DNA from: Polyangia bacterium
GTDB taxonomy: Bacteria > Myxococcota_A > Polyangia > Fen-1088
Assembly: GCA_036268875.1 (NCBI GenBank)
Contig: DATATI010000020.1
Span: 186,001-250,000, forward strand
Length of the DNA: 64,000 nucleotides
Reading direction: 5' to 3'
A program made the position numbers and the translations under genes. Below are positions 27,394-36,729 of this stretch, in pieces (position 1 is the stretch's first letter; each line of letters opens with the position of its first letter). Under the pieces are notes generated by a model, which saw only the letters and a list, made by a program, of their open reading frames with translations, was not told the origin of the DNA and did no database searches.

Positions 27394-27412
27394 TGTTGTC
27401 TGAAAAACAACA
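27394..27412. other. Small inverted repeat after pdxA
   Basis: TGTTGT and ACAACA flank a 7-nt loop (CTGAAAA), about 33 bp after the pdxA stop. Without a T-run it is at most a weak terminator. It could instead be part of the uvrA upstream region, which occupies 27362-27556. Confidence 0.25.
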
Positions 27413-27556
27413 CGCCCGGCCCTGTCGCACTCGACTTTACTTGCAGGGAGCTGTGGTACTGTGTCGTTGGTGGACTATCCGTCCGCTCGCTGTCCTCTCC
27501 CCTGGAGGCGGGCGCGCACGGAGGGTCCACCGGCGGCAAAAAGGGCGCGGACAACC

Positions 27557-30403
27557 ATGAGCAAGATCGTCATCAAGGGGGCCCGGGAGCACAACCTCAA
27601 GAATGTCGATGTGGAGATCCCACGCGACAAGCTGGTGGTGCTGACCGGCCTTTCGGGCTCGGGAAAGTCATCCCTGGCCTTCGATACGATCTATGCCGAG
27701 GGCCAGCGCCGCTATGTCGAATCGCTGTCGGCGTATGCGCGCCAGTTTCTGGATCAGATGCGCAAGCCCGACATCGATTCGATCGAAGGGCTGTCGCCGG
27801 CGATCTCAATCGAACAGAAGTCCGGGTCGCGCAACCCGCGTTCGACCGTCGGCACCATCACGGAGATTTACGACTACCTGCGGCTGCTCTGGGCGCGCAT
27901 CGGCAAGGTCTATTGTTATCAGTGCGGGGAGCCGATCGCCTCGCAGACCATCCAGCAGATGGTCGATCAGATCCTGGGTCTGCCGGAGGGCGCGCGCTTC
28001 TCCGTGCTGGCGCCGGTGGTGCGCGACCGCAAGGGCGATTTCACCAGCGAGCTTTCCAAGCTGCGCCAGGACGGGTTCGTGCGCGCCAACATCGACGGCG
28101 ATCTCTTCGAACTGTCTGATCCACCCAAGCTGGACAAGGCGAAGAAGCACACCATCGAGGTGTTCGTCGATCGGCTGGTGCGCAAGGACGGCATCCGCCA
28201 GCGCCTGACCGATTCGGTCGAACTGGCGGCCAAGCTGGCCGGCGGGGTGGTGAAGATCTCGCCTTTGGAAGGCGAGGATCTGGTCTTCTCCGAGAAGTTC
28301 GCCTGCTCGACCTGCGGCATCAGCTATCCGGAGATCACGCCGCGCTTGTTCTCGTTCAACAACCCGGCCGGCGCCTGCCCGGCCTGCGACGGCATCGGGG
28401 CGAAGATGTTCTTCGATCCCGATCTCATCGTCCCCAACGAAGAGCTGTCGTTGAAAGAAGGGGCCATCGAGCCGTGGGAGCGGCGCAACAGCGCCTTCTT
28501 TCACCAGATGCTGGATTCGGTGTCGGCGCACTTCGAGATCGACCAGTACATGACGTGGGGCAAGCTGCCGCAGAAGACCCGCGATTTGATCCTTGGTGGT
28601 TCGGGCACTGACGAGATCGAATTTTCCTTCGAGAAGAACGGCCGCAAACACACCTACAAAAAAGAGTTCGAGGGCGTGCTGGCCAACCTGCAGCGCCGGT
28701 TCGACGAATACGAGCGCCGCCGCCGCGAGCAAGGCCGCACCAGCGAGCAAGACTTCGAAGCCATCTACGACGAGTTTCACCGTTATATGTCGCAGACGGT
28801 CTGCGAGGACTGCCAGGGCACGCGCCTGCGCCAGGAGGCCCGCCACGTCAAGGTGGGCGACAAGAGCATCACCGAGATGACCGCGCTGACCATCCGCGAG
28901 GCGCACGCCTTCATGGGCGGCCTGACCCTGTCGCCGCGCCAGAAAGAGATCGCCGGACGGATCCTGCGCGAGTCGGGCGATCGATTGTCGTTCCTGATCA
29001 AAGTCGGTTTGGATTACCTGTCGCTGGATCGCACGGCGGCCACGCTGTCGGGCGGCGAGTCGCAGCGCATCCGGCTGGCCACGCAGATCGGCAGCTCGCT
29101 GATGGGCGTGCTGTACATCCTGGACGAGCCGTCGATCGGCCTGCACCAGCGCGACAACGCCCGGTTGCTGGAGGCGCTGAAGCGCCTGCGCGATCTCGGC
29201 AACACCGTGCTGGTGGTCGAGCACGACGAAGACACCATCCGCGCCGCCGACCACGTCATCGACATGGGTCCCAAGGCCGGCGTGCTGGGCGGGCGCATCG
29301 TCGCCTCCGGCTCGCCAGAGGACATCGAGGGCAACACGCAGTCGCTGACCGGCGCGTATTTGTCGGGGCGCAAGCGCATCGAGGTGCCCAAGCACCGGCG
29401 CCAGTCAGCCAATCGCAACATCACCTTGCGGCGCGCGCGCGGCCACAACCTGCGCGATCTCACGGTGTCGTTTCCCATCGGCGTTTTGACCTGCGTGACC
29501 GGCGTGTCGGGCTCGGGAAAATCGACGCTGGTGATCGACACCTTGCTGCGCGCGCTGGCGCACAAGCTGCACGGAGCGAAGACGGCCATCGAACCCAACG
29601 ACGGCATCGAAGGGCTGCAGCACGTCGACAAGGTCATCGACATCGATCAGGCGCCCATCGGCCGCACGCCGCGCTCGAATCCGTCGACGTACACCGGCGT
29701 CTTCACGCACATCCGCGATCTGTTCGCCAACCTGCCCGAATCGAAGGCGCGCGGGTACAAGCCAGGCCGCTATTCGTTCAACGTCAAAGGCGGCCGCTGC
29801 GAGGCTTGCCAGGGCGACGGCATCCTGCGCATCGAGATGCACTTTCTGCCCGACGTGTACATCGAGTGCGAGGCCTGCGGCGGGCGGCGATACAACCGCG
29901 AGACGCTGGAGGTGCGCTATCGCCAGGCCAGCATCGCCGACGTGCTGGACATGACCGTGGCCCAGGCCTGCGAGTTTTTGGAGAACATCCCCAAGGTCCG
30001 GCAAAAGCTGGACACCCTGCGCGAGGTGGGCCTGAGCTACATCAAGCTGGGACAGTCGGCGACCACTCTGTCGGGCGGCGAGGCCCAGCGCGTGAAGCTG
30101 TCCAAAGAGCTGGCCAAGAAATCCAGCGGCCGGACGGTCTATATCTTGGACGAGCCGACCACGGGCCTGCACTTTGCCGACATCGCGCAGTTGCTGTCGG
30201 TGTTGAACCGGCTGGTCGACGCCGGCAACACGGTGATCGTCATCGAGCACAATCTGGACGTCATCAAGACCGCTGATTGGGTCATCGACCTCGGCCCCGA
30301 GGGCGGACCGGGCGGCGGGCAAGCGATCGCCCAGGGAACACCGGAAGACGTGTCCCGCGTGGCGGCCAGCTACACCGGCCAGTTCTTGCGCAAGGTGCTT
30401 TAG
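27557..30403 (+). CDS. uvrA: Excinuclease ABC subunit A
   Basis: This is the damage-recognition ATPase of nucleotide excision repair, 948 residues from the ATG at 27557. The upstream in-frame ATG/GTG region gives low-complexity sequence and is rejected. It has both Walker A motifs (GLSGSGKSS near residue 32 and GVSGSGKST in the second half), both ABC signatures ([16 protein letters not shown] and [16 protein letters not shown]), the CxxC pairs of the zinc modules and the [11 protein letters not shown] start. uvrB and uvrC are not here. A 195-bp leader precedes it. Confidence 0.97.
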   Translation: MSKIVIKGAREHNLKNVDVEIPRDKLVVLTGLSGSGKSSLAFDTIYAEGQRRYVESLSAYARQFLDQMRKPDIDSIEGLSPAISIEQKSGSRNPRSTVGTITEIYDYLRLLWARIGKVYCYQCGEPIASQTIQQMVDQILGLPEGARFSVLAPVVRDRKGDFTSELSKLRQDGFVRANIDGDLFELSDPPKLDKAKKHTIEVFVDRLVRKDGIRQRLTDSVELAAKLAGGVVKISPLEGEDLVFSEKFACSTCGISYPEITPRLFSFNNPAGACPACDGIGAKMFFDPDLIVPNEELSLKEGAIEPWERRNSAFFHQMLDSVSAHFEIDQYMTWGKLPQKTRDLILGGSGTDEIEFSFEKNGRKHTYKKEFEGVLANLQRRFDEYERRRREQGRTSEQDFEAIYDEFHRYMSQTVCEDCQGTRLRQEARHVKVGDKSITEMTALTIREAHAFMGGLTLSPRQKEIAGRILRESGDRLSFLIKVGLDYLSLDRTAATLSGGESQRIRLATQIGSSLMGVLYILDEPSIGLHQRDNARLLEALKRLRDLGNTVLVVEHDEDTIRAADHVIDMGPKAGVLGGRIVASGSPEDIEGNTQSLTGAYLSGRKRIEVPKHRRQSANRNITLRRARGHNLRDLTVSFPIGVLTCVTGVSGSGKSTLVIDTLLRALAHKLHGAKTAIEPNDGIEGLQHVDKVIDIDQAPIGRTPRSNPSTYTGVFTHIRDLFANLPESKARGYKPGRYSFNVKGGRCEACQGDGILRIEMHFLPDVYIECEACGGRRYNRETLEVRYRQASIADVLDMTVAQACEFLENIPKVRQKLDTLREVGLSYIKLGQSATTLSGGEAQRVKLSKELAKKSSGRTVYILDEPTTGLHFADIAQLLSVLNRLVDAGNTVIVIEHNLDVIKTADWVIDLGPEGGPGGGQAIAQGTPEDVSRVAASYTGQFLRKVL

Positions 30404-30416
30404 GCGCGCAACCGGC

Positions 30417-31499
30417 TCAAGCGGCGCCGCCCTCGAACGACTGACGGACGGTGGGCTCGCGCATGCGCCAGATGCGGCCGTCGAGCAGGAAGTGGTGCAG
30501 GTTGATGGAGGTGATCACCGTGGCGCTGACGACGGCGGCGTCACCCAGGAAACCGCCGGCGATGGCGAACAGCCCGGGGTTGATCAAAAGCCCCAGCAGC
30601 AACACCGTCCCGACGTAGATGGCGAAACCGCGCGCGTCGCCGGCGCCGCCACCATTTCGGGCTTGCCTTTCTTTGTCGTGGTGCCAGCCGGTCAGGGCCA
30701 GGTACTGCAAACCGTGAAAGACCGGCACCAGCATGATGTTGAAGAAGGGACTCCACAGTGCCCAGCCGAACCACAGCGTCTGGGTCAACACCACGGCGTA
30801 GGTCAGCGCCGGCAGCGGCGCTCCCTGCCGGCGGCGGCGCACGCCCACCACCGCCAACGCGACAAAGCTGACCACCAGCGCGCCCACGCCGACGCCCAGC
30901 GCCCAGATCGGCAACGACACACCGGACGAAAAAGTCTGGCGCGCCAGCTGATAGGCCGGATTGCGCGCCGAAGCGTCGACCCGCAAAAGGCCCAGCAGCG
31001 ACAGCAACCACGACACGTGCAGCGGCACCGACAAGAGCCGCTTGTCCGTCGGCGACAGGCGCGCGCCCTGGCGCAGCGGATAGACCATCGCCACGCCCAG
31101 CGTCTGTCCCGAGTAGTGGTAGCCCGACCAGACGACGTAAACCAGAAAGTACGCTGGCGCCACGGTGGTCGGAAAACGCAGCGCCGCCACCGCGATCGCC
31201 AGCAGCGCAAGAGGCACCGCGATGGTGACCAGCGGGTGCGCCCGCACGATCGCCGCCCGGCTGTACGCGCGCCGGTAGGTCGCCGCATAGTGCGGACCGA
31301 CGACCAAGATAGACAGCGACGTCGCCAGCAGCGCCGCGGTCGTGGGGTGGCCGCCGGCGATCAGGATCAGGAAGACCGCCGACACCAGCAGTGTCACGCC
31401 CGGCCCCAGCAACAAAAAATCCCAACCCGGTCCCAGCAAGAACGAACGTCGCGCGGTGGCGGTCGGCGCGGGCGCTGGCCGCGGCGCAGAGACAGGCAC
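30417..31499 (-). CDS. Polytopic membrane protein with conserved histidines, unknown
   Basis: This is a 360-residue inner-membrane protein with eight to nine predicted helices and short loops. Histidines sit in or near helix ends: H70 in VVGPHYAATYRR, H128 in WSGYHYSG, H262 in VFHGLQY, H273-H274, and H335-H336 followed by D340 in LHHFLLDGRIWRM. This clustering recalls membrane metal enzymes such as desaturase- or Brp/Blh-type proteins, but I cannot assign it to either. It is convergent with uvrA (13 bp) and divergent from the glycosyltransferase pair. Function not assigned. Confidence 0.75.
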   Translation of the reverse strand: MPVSAPRPAPAPTATARRSFLLGPGWDFLLLGPGVTLLVSAVFLILIAGGHPTTAALLATSLSILVVGPHYAATYRRAYSRAAIVRAHPLVTIAVPLALLAIAVAALRFPTTVAPAYFLVYVVWSGYHYSGQTLGVAMVYPLRQGARLSPTDKRLLSVPLHVSWLLSLLGLLRVDASARNPAYQLARQTFSSGVSLPIWALGVGVGALVVSFVALAVVGVRRRRQGAPLPALTYAVVLTQTLWFGWALWSPFFNIMLVPVFHGLQYLALTGWHHDKERQARNGGGAGDARGFAIYVGTVLLLGLLINPGLFAIAGGFLGDAAVVSATVITSINLHHFLLDGRIWRMREPTVRQSFEGGAA

Positions 31500-31619
31500 T
31501 GAAGACGGCGCGTGAATGTCTCATTGTAGTCGCCGCCGCGACCGCCGACCAACGGCGTGCGCGATGAGCAACGCTTTTCCTGTGAGATACTGCCGGACGA
31601 TGAACCAGATCCGGCCACC

Positions 31620-33713
31620 ATGTCCGCGCCGGAGGTGACGGTCCGCCTGGCGTGCGCGCTGGCCTTGCTGGCGGCCGTCGGCTGGTGCGGCTACGGATGC
31701 GCGGCGCGCTTGCTGCCCGACGCTGCGCTGTCGGCGCGGGCCGCCGGCAGCGTGGTGGGCGCGCTGTGGTTGCTGGCGATGACCTTTCGTTTGCTGGCGG
31801 CGCTGCGACTTTTTTTCCTCCCGGCGGCTCTGCTGCTGTGGGCGGGCCTGGCCACGGCGGCGATTTTTGCCGGCACCGGCCCGAACCTGGTTCGTCACGC
31901 GCGCCACGATTCCCGCCTGGCGCGGGCGGCGATGATCGATCCGTCGCTGGCAGCGGCGCGGCCGTGGATGCTCATCGGCGCGCTGCTGTTGACGCTGCGG
32001 GTGGCGCGCGGGCTGGCCACGCCGCCCCTTGGCTATGACAGCCTGCTTTACCATTTATTCAAACCCGGCCAGTGGGTGGCCGCGGGCGCCTTCTTCGACC
32101 AACCGGCGCCCGACTGGTGGTCGTTCTTGCGGGCGTATCCGATTGGCGCCGAGCTGCTGTGGGCGTGGGCGATGTTGCCGTTGCACGGCGATGGGCTGAT
32201 CGCGGCGGCGGGCGCGCTGGTGTGGCTGGGATGTTTCGGGGCCGGGTACGGGGCGGCGCGCGCGCTGGGTGCCGCGCGCGTGACGGCGTTGACGGCGGCG
32301 GCGGCGATCGGCTTTTTGCCCGCGGTGATCGCTTACACCACCGCCGCGTATGCCGACCCGACGCTGCTGCTGGCGTTCCTGCTGTCGGCGCTGTTTATTG
32401 CTCGCACGTGCCGCGATCGGCGCCCGGGTGACGCCCTGCTGGCGGCGGCGGCGCTGGGCTTCTTGGCGTCGGTCAAGCACACCGGCCTGGTGTTGGGCGT
32501 GGTCGGATTCGTGGTTGTCGTCGCCGACGTGGTGCGCTGGCCGCGCTCGGTTCGGGCGCGCGCGCGGCTGCTGGCGGCGATCGTTGTGGTCGCGCTGGCA
32601 GTGGCGGCGCCCGACTATTTGCGTCTCTGGGCCCAGTACGGATCGCCGCTGTACCCGCTCGGCGGCCGCAACGCCGAGCTCGGCGCGCTGTTCTCGGGCA
32701 CGATCTTGCCGCCCGCGCTGACCGGCTTCGACGCGGCGGCGTTCTGCCGCGAGCTTTGGTGGGGGCCGCGTGGCCTTGGTTGGCTGGCGCCGCTGATCGT
32801 CGTCCTGGCGGTGTCGGCGACGATCCGCTTGCTGCGCCGGCGAGCCAACCTGGCCACGGCGGCATTCTTGCTGGCGACGATGTGGATGCCGGTGGCGCTG
32901 GCGGCGCCCGGCTATCGAGCGCTGCTGACGTTCTGGATCTACAGCACCTCGCGTTTCCTGGTTCCCTTCCTGGCGGCGGCGATCCTGCTGGTGGCGGCGG
33001 CCGGCGGGCGCTGGGCGGCGCGGGTGCTGGCCGCATCGTTCGTCGTCGATTTGATCTTCGCGCTGCCGCGCGGCTGGGGCGATGTCGATCGCGCCGCGAC
33101 GGGCGGCGTGCTGGTCGCGCTGCTGTCCGTCGTGGCGGGGCTGGCGCTGGCGTGGTGGCTGGGGCAGCGGGTGCGTCCACCGCGATCGGCGCTGACCGTC
33201 GGCGCTGGCCTGCTGGCCGCGCTGGCGGTGGTCGGTCCGTGGTGGAACCAGCAGCGCGCCGCCGATCGGTATCGCGTCTACGAAGAAGCGGCGGCAGGCG
33301 CGGTTTTCGACGTGCACCCGGCGCGCCTGCCGGACTGGCCGCTGTGGAAGAGCGTCGACGACGAAACCCCGCACGTCGTCGCCGCCACCGCCGGCTGGAA
33401 CGGCGTCGGGCACAACTGGGCACGCTATCCGTTGCTGGGGACGCGCCTGCAAAATCAGGTTTTCTACGTGCCGCCCACCCACGACGGCACGGTGATCGAC
33501 ACGCGCGACGCGGAGGCGCTGGCCGCCGCCGCCGATGAACAGCGCTGGCTGGAACGACTGCAGCTGCTGGGCGTCGATCGGGTGGTCGATCTTGGCGCGG
33601 CGCCGATCGAGGCGCGCTGGATGGCCGCCAACCCGGACCGCTTTCAACCCATTGCCGAAGGCAGCGGCGGCGTCGGGCGGGCCTATCGTTTCGTCACCCC
33701 GCCGGCGCCATGA
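31620..33713 (+). CDS. GT39-like membrane glycosyltransferase
   Basis: This is a 697-residue protein with many membrane helices (about ten to twelve). An upstream in-frame GTG at 31557 is possible; the ATG at 31620 is preferred because it leads directly into the first helix. Features of the PMT/GT39 fold are YDSLLYHLFKPGQWVAAG near 140-157 and a long loop with Asp residues. A soluble C-terminal domain follows (about 560-697) with WARYPLLGTRLQNQVFY. Such enzymes use polyprenyl-phosphate sugars. The substrate is unknown. The stop overlaps the start of the next gene (ATGA). Confidence 0.7.
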   Translation: MSAPEVTVRLACALALLAAVGWCGYGCAARLLPDAALSARAAGSVVGALWLLAMTFRLLAALRLFFLPAALLLWAGLATAAIFAGTGPNLVRHARHDSRLARAAMIDPSLAAARPWMLIGALLLTLRVARGLATPPLGYDSLLYHLFKPGQWVAAGAFFDQPAPDWWSFLRAYPIGAELLWAWAMLPLHGDGLIAAAGALVWLGCFGAGYGAARALGAARVTALTAAAAIGFLPAVIAYTTAAYADPTLLLAFLLSALFIARTCRDRRPGDALLAAAALGFLASVKHTGLVLGVVGFVVVVADVVRWPRSVRARARLLAAIVVVALAVAAPDYLRLWAQYGSPLYPLGGRNAELGALFSGTILPPALTGFDAAAFCRELWWGPRGLGWLAPLIVVLAVSATIRLLRRRANLATAAFLLATMWMPVALAAPGYRALLTFWIYSTSRFLVPFLAAAILLVAAAGGRWAARVLAASFVVDLIFALPRGWGDVDRAATGGVLVALLSVVAGLALAWWLGQRVRPPRSALTVGAGLLAALAVVGPWWNQQRAADRYRVYEEAAAGAVFDVHPARLPDWPLWKSVDDETPHVVAATAGWNGVGHNWARYPLLGTRLQNQVFYVPPTHDGTVIDTRDAEALAAAADEQRWLERLQLLGVDRVVDLGAAPIEARWMAANPDRFQPIAEGSGGVGRAYRFVTPPAP

Positions 33714-34945
33714 CCAGGCAGCGTCGGATCGTCGTCGGGTTGGTGGCGCTGGCCGCCGCATCCGCCGGCGCCGTGCCGCTGCTGAACGCGATCGACGGCG
33801 CGCGCGGCCCGATCGATTTTGCCCGCGACTTCACCGCGGCGCGCGCTCTGGCACACGGCGATCGCCGCTACGCCATCGATGCCGAACGCCACAACCGCGA
33901 AGCCGCCGCGGCCGAGACACCGACGGTGCCGCTGCACGGCGGGCCGTATTTGCCGCACCCGCCGCCGGCCACGGTGGCGCTGCTGCCGCTGGCGCCGCTT
34001 TCATTTGGCGCGGCCAGCGCGCTGTGGCTGCTGCTGTCGCTGGCCGCGCTGGTGTCTCTGGCGCGGGTTCTTGCTGATCTGTTGTGGCCGCAGGCGCGCG
34101 CGGCGGTGGCGCGAACGGCGGCACTGACCGGCGCATTGTTGCTGTGGCCGCCCGTCCTGCACAATTTCGAGAAAGGGCAGTGGTCGATCGTTTTGGCCGC
34201 CCTGACCGCGTTGGCCTGGCGCACTCGCGCGGCCGGACGATCGGCAGGCGCCGGCGTCTTGGTCGGCGTGGCTGCCAGCTTGAAAGTGATGCCCGGCAGC
34301 GTGGTCGCTTTCTTCGTCGCGCGGGACCGCCGAGCCGCGGTCGCCGCCTTCGTTGCGATGGTGGTTATGGTGATGGCGACGCTGCCGCTGACCGGCGTTT
34401 CGCCGTGGCTCACCTTCGTCGAACAAAGCGGCGCCAACGTCCGCGCTCTCGAGACCTGGTACGCAAACACGGCGTCGCTGCACGGCCTCTGGGCGCGGCT
34501 GTTCGTCGGTGGCGCGTATGCGCAGCCACTGATGGCCGCGCCGCTGCTGGGGCGCGCGCTGCAATCGGCCACCATCGCCACCCTGCTGGCCGTCGCGCTG
34601 ACGGTCACCGTCCGTTACTGCCGCTTTCGTTCGCCCACCGGCGAAGCCGATCGCGCGCTGTTCGCCCTGTGGGCGACGCTGGCCGTGCTGCTGAACCCCC
34701 TCGCCTGGGCGCACACCGTGGTGCTGCTGGCGCTGCCGATCGCGCTGCTGTTCAGCGACGGAGATTCCCTGGCGCTGGGCGGGGCGCTGGTGCTGCTGTC
34801 GATCCCGAAGGAGACGTTGTACAGCCTGGCCGGCGCGCCCCCGGTGGCGGCTGGGCGCGCGTGGCTGTTGTCGCTGCACGCGGTGGGCGCGTTGATCGTA
34901 TTTGGCCTGGCGGCCAGGCGGGCGCGCGGTGGTCGCGATGATTGA
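33710..34945 (+). CDS. GT87-like (DUF2029) membrane mannosyltransferase
   Basis: This is a 411-residue polytopic protein. The N-terminal DFARDFTAARALAHGDRRYAI loop carries an Asp in the position expected for the polyprenyl-phosphate-mannose-using GT87 family. HPPPATVALLPLAPL and the helix ending with LKVMPG are also typical of that family. It overlaps the preceding GT39-like gene by 4 bp, so the two enzymes probably act on the same surface glycan or glycolipid. No other glycan gene is adjacent. Confidence 0.78.
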   Translation: MTRQRRIVVGLVALAAASAGAVPLLNAIDGARGPIDFARDFTAARALAHGDRRYAIDAERHNREAAAAETPTVPLHGGPYLPHPPPATVALLPLAPLSFGAASALWLLLSLAALVSLARVLADLLWPQARAAVARTAALTGALLLWPPVLHNFEKGQWSIVLAALTALAWRTRAAGRSAGAGVLVGVAASLKVMPGSVVAFFVARDRRAAVAAFVAMVVMVMATLPLTGVSPWLTFVEQSGANVRALETWYANTASLHGLWARLFVGGAYAQPLMAAPLLGRALQSATIATLLAVALTVTVRYCRFRSPTGEADRALFALWATLAVLLNPLAWAHTVVLLALPIALLFSDGDSLALGGALVLLSIPKETLYSLAGAPPVAAGRAWLLSLHAVGALIVFGLAARRARGGRDD

Positions 34946-34977
34946 ACGAAAGTGGTCGATGCGGCGACAGTACAGGC

Positions 34978-35727
34978 ATGCGCCTCTTCACTTGTGGGTT
35001 GATGATCATCGCCGGGCCGCTGGCCGCCGGGCCCATCGGCCTGGCGGCGGCCGCCGGTGAAGCCGGGCCGCCGCTGCTGGTGGCGGTCGAGGCCGAGCCG
35101 GGCTTCGACCTGGACGCCCAGGAGATCCGCAAAGCGATCGGCGCCGAGCTGGGCCGAAAAATCGTCTCGCCCACCGAGGACGAACGCGACCTGTTGGCGG
35201 CGCTGCGCGCACAAGCGCTGGACGCCCTGGCGCGGGTCTTCGATCGGTGGCACCAGCGGGTGCGGGTGCTGGCGCGCCGCCTCTTGGGGGACGAGGCAGC
35301 CGCCGAGGACGTCGTTCAAGAAGTGTTCACGTCGTTGCCGCGCGCGGTCCGTCGGTTTCGCGGCGAGGTCGGGCTGCAAGCGTTCGTGCTGGCCATCGCC
35401 GTCAAGCGCGCGCGCCATCATCGCCGGGCGGCGTTTCGCCGGCGCCGGGCCCTGGCCCGACTTGATCAGCAACTGATGGTCGCCGCCGCCGGCGGCTCCA
35501 CGCCGGAGCGCGACTTTTACCGCATGCAATTGGGTGAACGGCTGGCCCTGGCCCTGGATCGCTTGCCGCACGCCCAGCGCGTGTCGTTCGTCCTGTGCGA
35601 GGTTGAAGGCCTGACGGCGGGCGAGGCGGCGGCGATCGTCGACGTGCCCGAACCGACTGTCCGCACGCGCCTTTTTCACGCGCGAAAAAAGCTGCGCGAT
35701 CTGCTGACCCCGGAGCGGGCCGAATGA
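34978..35727 (+). CDS. Chimeric ECF-type sigma factor with secretory N-terminal segment
   Basis: From the ATG at 34978 the frame encodes 249 residues. Residues 1-27 look like a Sec signal peptide (MRLFTCGLMIIAGPLAAG, then Ala-rich), and 28-65 like the start of a secreted domain (LLVAVEAEPGFDLDAQEIRKAIGAELG). From about 68 the sequence becomes an ECF sigma factor: region 2 at 85-150 (RLLGDEAAAEDVVQEVFTSL) and region 4 at 185-243 (PEPTVRTRLFHARKKLRDLL). A sigma factor should not be exported. Either an internal start is used (a TTG at 35194 is in frame, with a weak ribosome site) or two genes have been fused. The stop overlaps the following TPR gene (ATGA). Confidence 0.75.
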   Translation: MRLFTCGLMIIAGPLAAGPIGLAAAAGEAGPPLLVAVEAEPGFDLDAQEIRKAIGAELGRKIVSPTEDERDLLAALRAQALDALARVFDRWHQRVRVLARRLLGDEAAAEDVVQEVFTSLPRAVRRFRGEVGLQAFVLAIAVKRARHHRRAAFRRRRALARLDQQLMVAAAGGSTPERDFYRMQLGERLALALDRLPHAQRVSFVLCEVEGLTAGEAAAIVDVPEPTVRTRLFHARKKLRDLLTPERAE

Positions 35728-36362
35728 AGACCGACGACGGCGCCCTGTCGGCGAGCGTGCGCAGCTTCCGGCGTGCGACCGGCGCGGCCACCGACGGCCG
35801 CGCGACGCGCGCACGGGTGCTGGCCGCGGCAGCCGCCAGCGGCAGGCGACGCGCCATTGTTCGTCGCTTGTCGATCGGCGTGACGATCGGGATCGTGATC
35901 GCCCTGTCGGGGTCGGCGGCCTGGACCGCTATTGGTCAGTGGCTTTCGCGCCCGCGACCGGTGGCAATCGGCGAACCAGCGCGCGCGGCGCGCGCCGATT
36001 CATCCGCGCTGGCGGTCGTGGCGCCCATGGTCGTCTCGCCCGGGACCTCCGAGCACCCGAAAATTTTTCCCGCGGCCATCCCCCCGACGGACGACGGCGA
36101 GGCCCGCGACTATGGCCGGGCTCATCAGGCCCATTTCGAGGCGGACGATCCCCGCGCCGCGCTGGCTCTGTGGAACGTCTACCTTCGCCGCTACCCGCAG
36201 GGCGCGTTCGTCCCCGAGGCGCGTTTCAACCGGGCGCTGTGCTTGCTGCGCCTTGATCATCGTGACGCCGCCGCCCAGGCGCTGCGCCCTTTCGCCGCCG
36301 GCGCTTTTGACGGGTATCGAACGCGGGAGGCGCGCACGCTGCTGGACTGGATCGGACGGTGA
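35724..36362 (+). CDS. Membrane-anchored TPR protein, candidate sigma-factor partner
   Basis: This is a 212-residue protein with a basic cytoplasmic N-terminus (1-50), one membrane helix (about 50-72) and a periplasmic C-terminus. Residues 125-205 form TPR-like repeats with the pattern of outer-membrane assembly and cell-division proteins (RAALALWNVYLRRYPQGAF and ARFNRALCLLRLDHRDAA). Its ATG overlaps the sigma-factor stop, as is usual for sigma/anti-sigma pairs, so it is a candidate membrane regulator of the sigma factor. No anti-sigma zinc-finger motif is visible. Confidence 0.75.
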   Translation: MKTDDGALSASVRSFRRATGAATDGRATRARVLAAAAASGRRRAIVRRLSIGVTIGIVIALSGSAAWTAIGQWLSRPRPVAIGEPARAARADSSALAVVAPMVVSPGTSEHPKIFPAAIPPTDDGEARDYGRAHQAHFEADDPRAALALWNVYLRRYPQGAFVPEARFNRALCLLRLDHRDAAAQALRPFAAGAFDGYRTREARTLLDWIGR

Positions 36363-36378
36363 CCGCACGTTCCAGCGC

Positions 36379-36729
36379 CTACCGTTCGTTCGGCACCGAC
36401 GGCGGTGGCAACTCGGCGCGGTCAGACTGAGCGCGGGCGGGGCCGCTGTACAGCATCTGGCCGCGGGCGGCTTCGTCTTGCTTGGGGGCCAGGTTCTGGC
36501 GATAGGTCTTGGAGACGATGGCCGCCTCCTGCGAATCCAGGCCCTGCTGCGTGCGCTGGGCGGTCATCGCCGCGCTGGGGTTGGCCACCTGGCGCGAGAA
36601 GGCCTCGCGATAGGCGCGGCCGTTGGATTCGGTCAGCTTCGACCGATCGCAGGCCGCGCCGCCCGACGCGAGCGCGCCCAAAAAAACGACCAGAACGGCG
36701 GGTGCCAACCTATTTTTTGTCGACGTCAT
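36379..36729 (-). CDS. Small lipoprotein at the end of the Tad locus
   Basis: This is a 116-residue exported protein. The signal peptide ends in lipobox GGAAC (about residues 23-27) and the mature part is short and Gln/Ala/Ser-rich with no known domain. The ATG overlaps the tadD stop by 4 bp, so it belongs to the Tad transcript and may be a secretin pilotin or accessory lipoprotein. That role is inferred from position only. Confidence 0.7.
   Translation of the reverse strand: MTSTKNRLAPAVLVVFLGALASGGAACDRSKLTESNGRAYREAFSRQVANPSAAMTAQRTQQGLDSQEAAIVSKTYRQNLAPKQDEAARGQMLYSGPARAQSDRAELPPPSVPNER

Noticed and set aside
27420-27460. Possible -35/-10 pair before uvrA (CTTTAC and TACTGT, 16 bp apart)
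   Set aside because: Both hexamers are poor matches. I also found no convincing LexA box, so I did not list it as a promoter.
27806-29395. Open frame of 529 codons on the minus strand
   Set aside because: It lies wholly within uvrA, which is certain. It has no start signal or conserved motif.
32055-33761. Open frame of 568 codons on the minus strand
   Set aside because: It is antisense to the GT39-like membrane protein and has an Arg/Gln-rich shadow composition.
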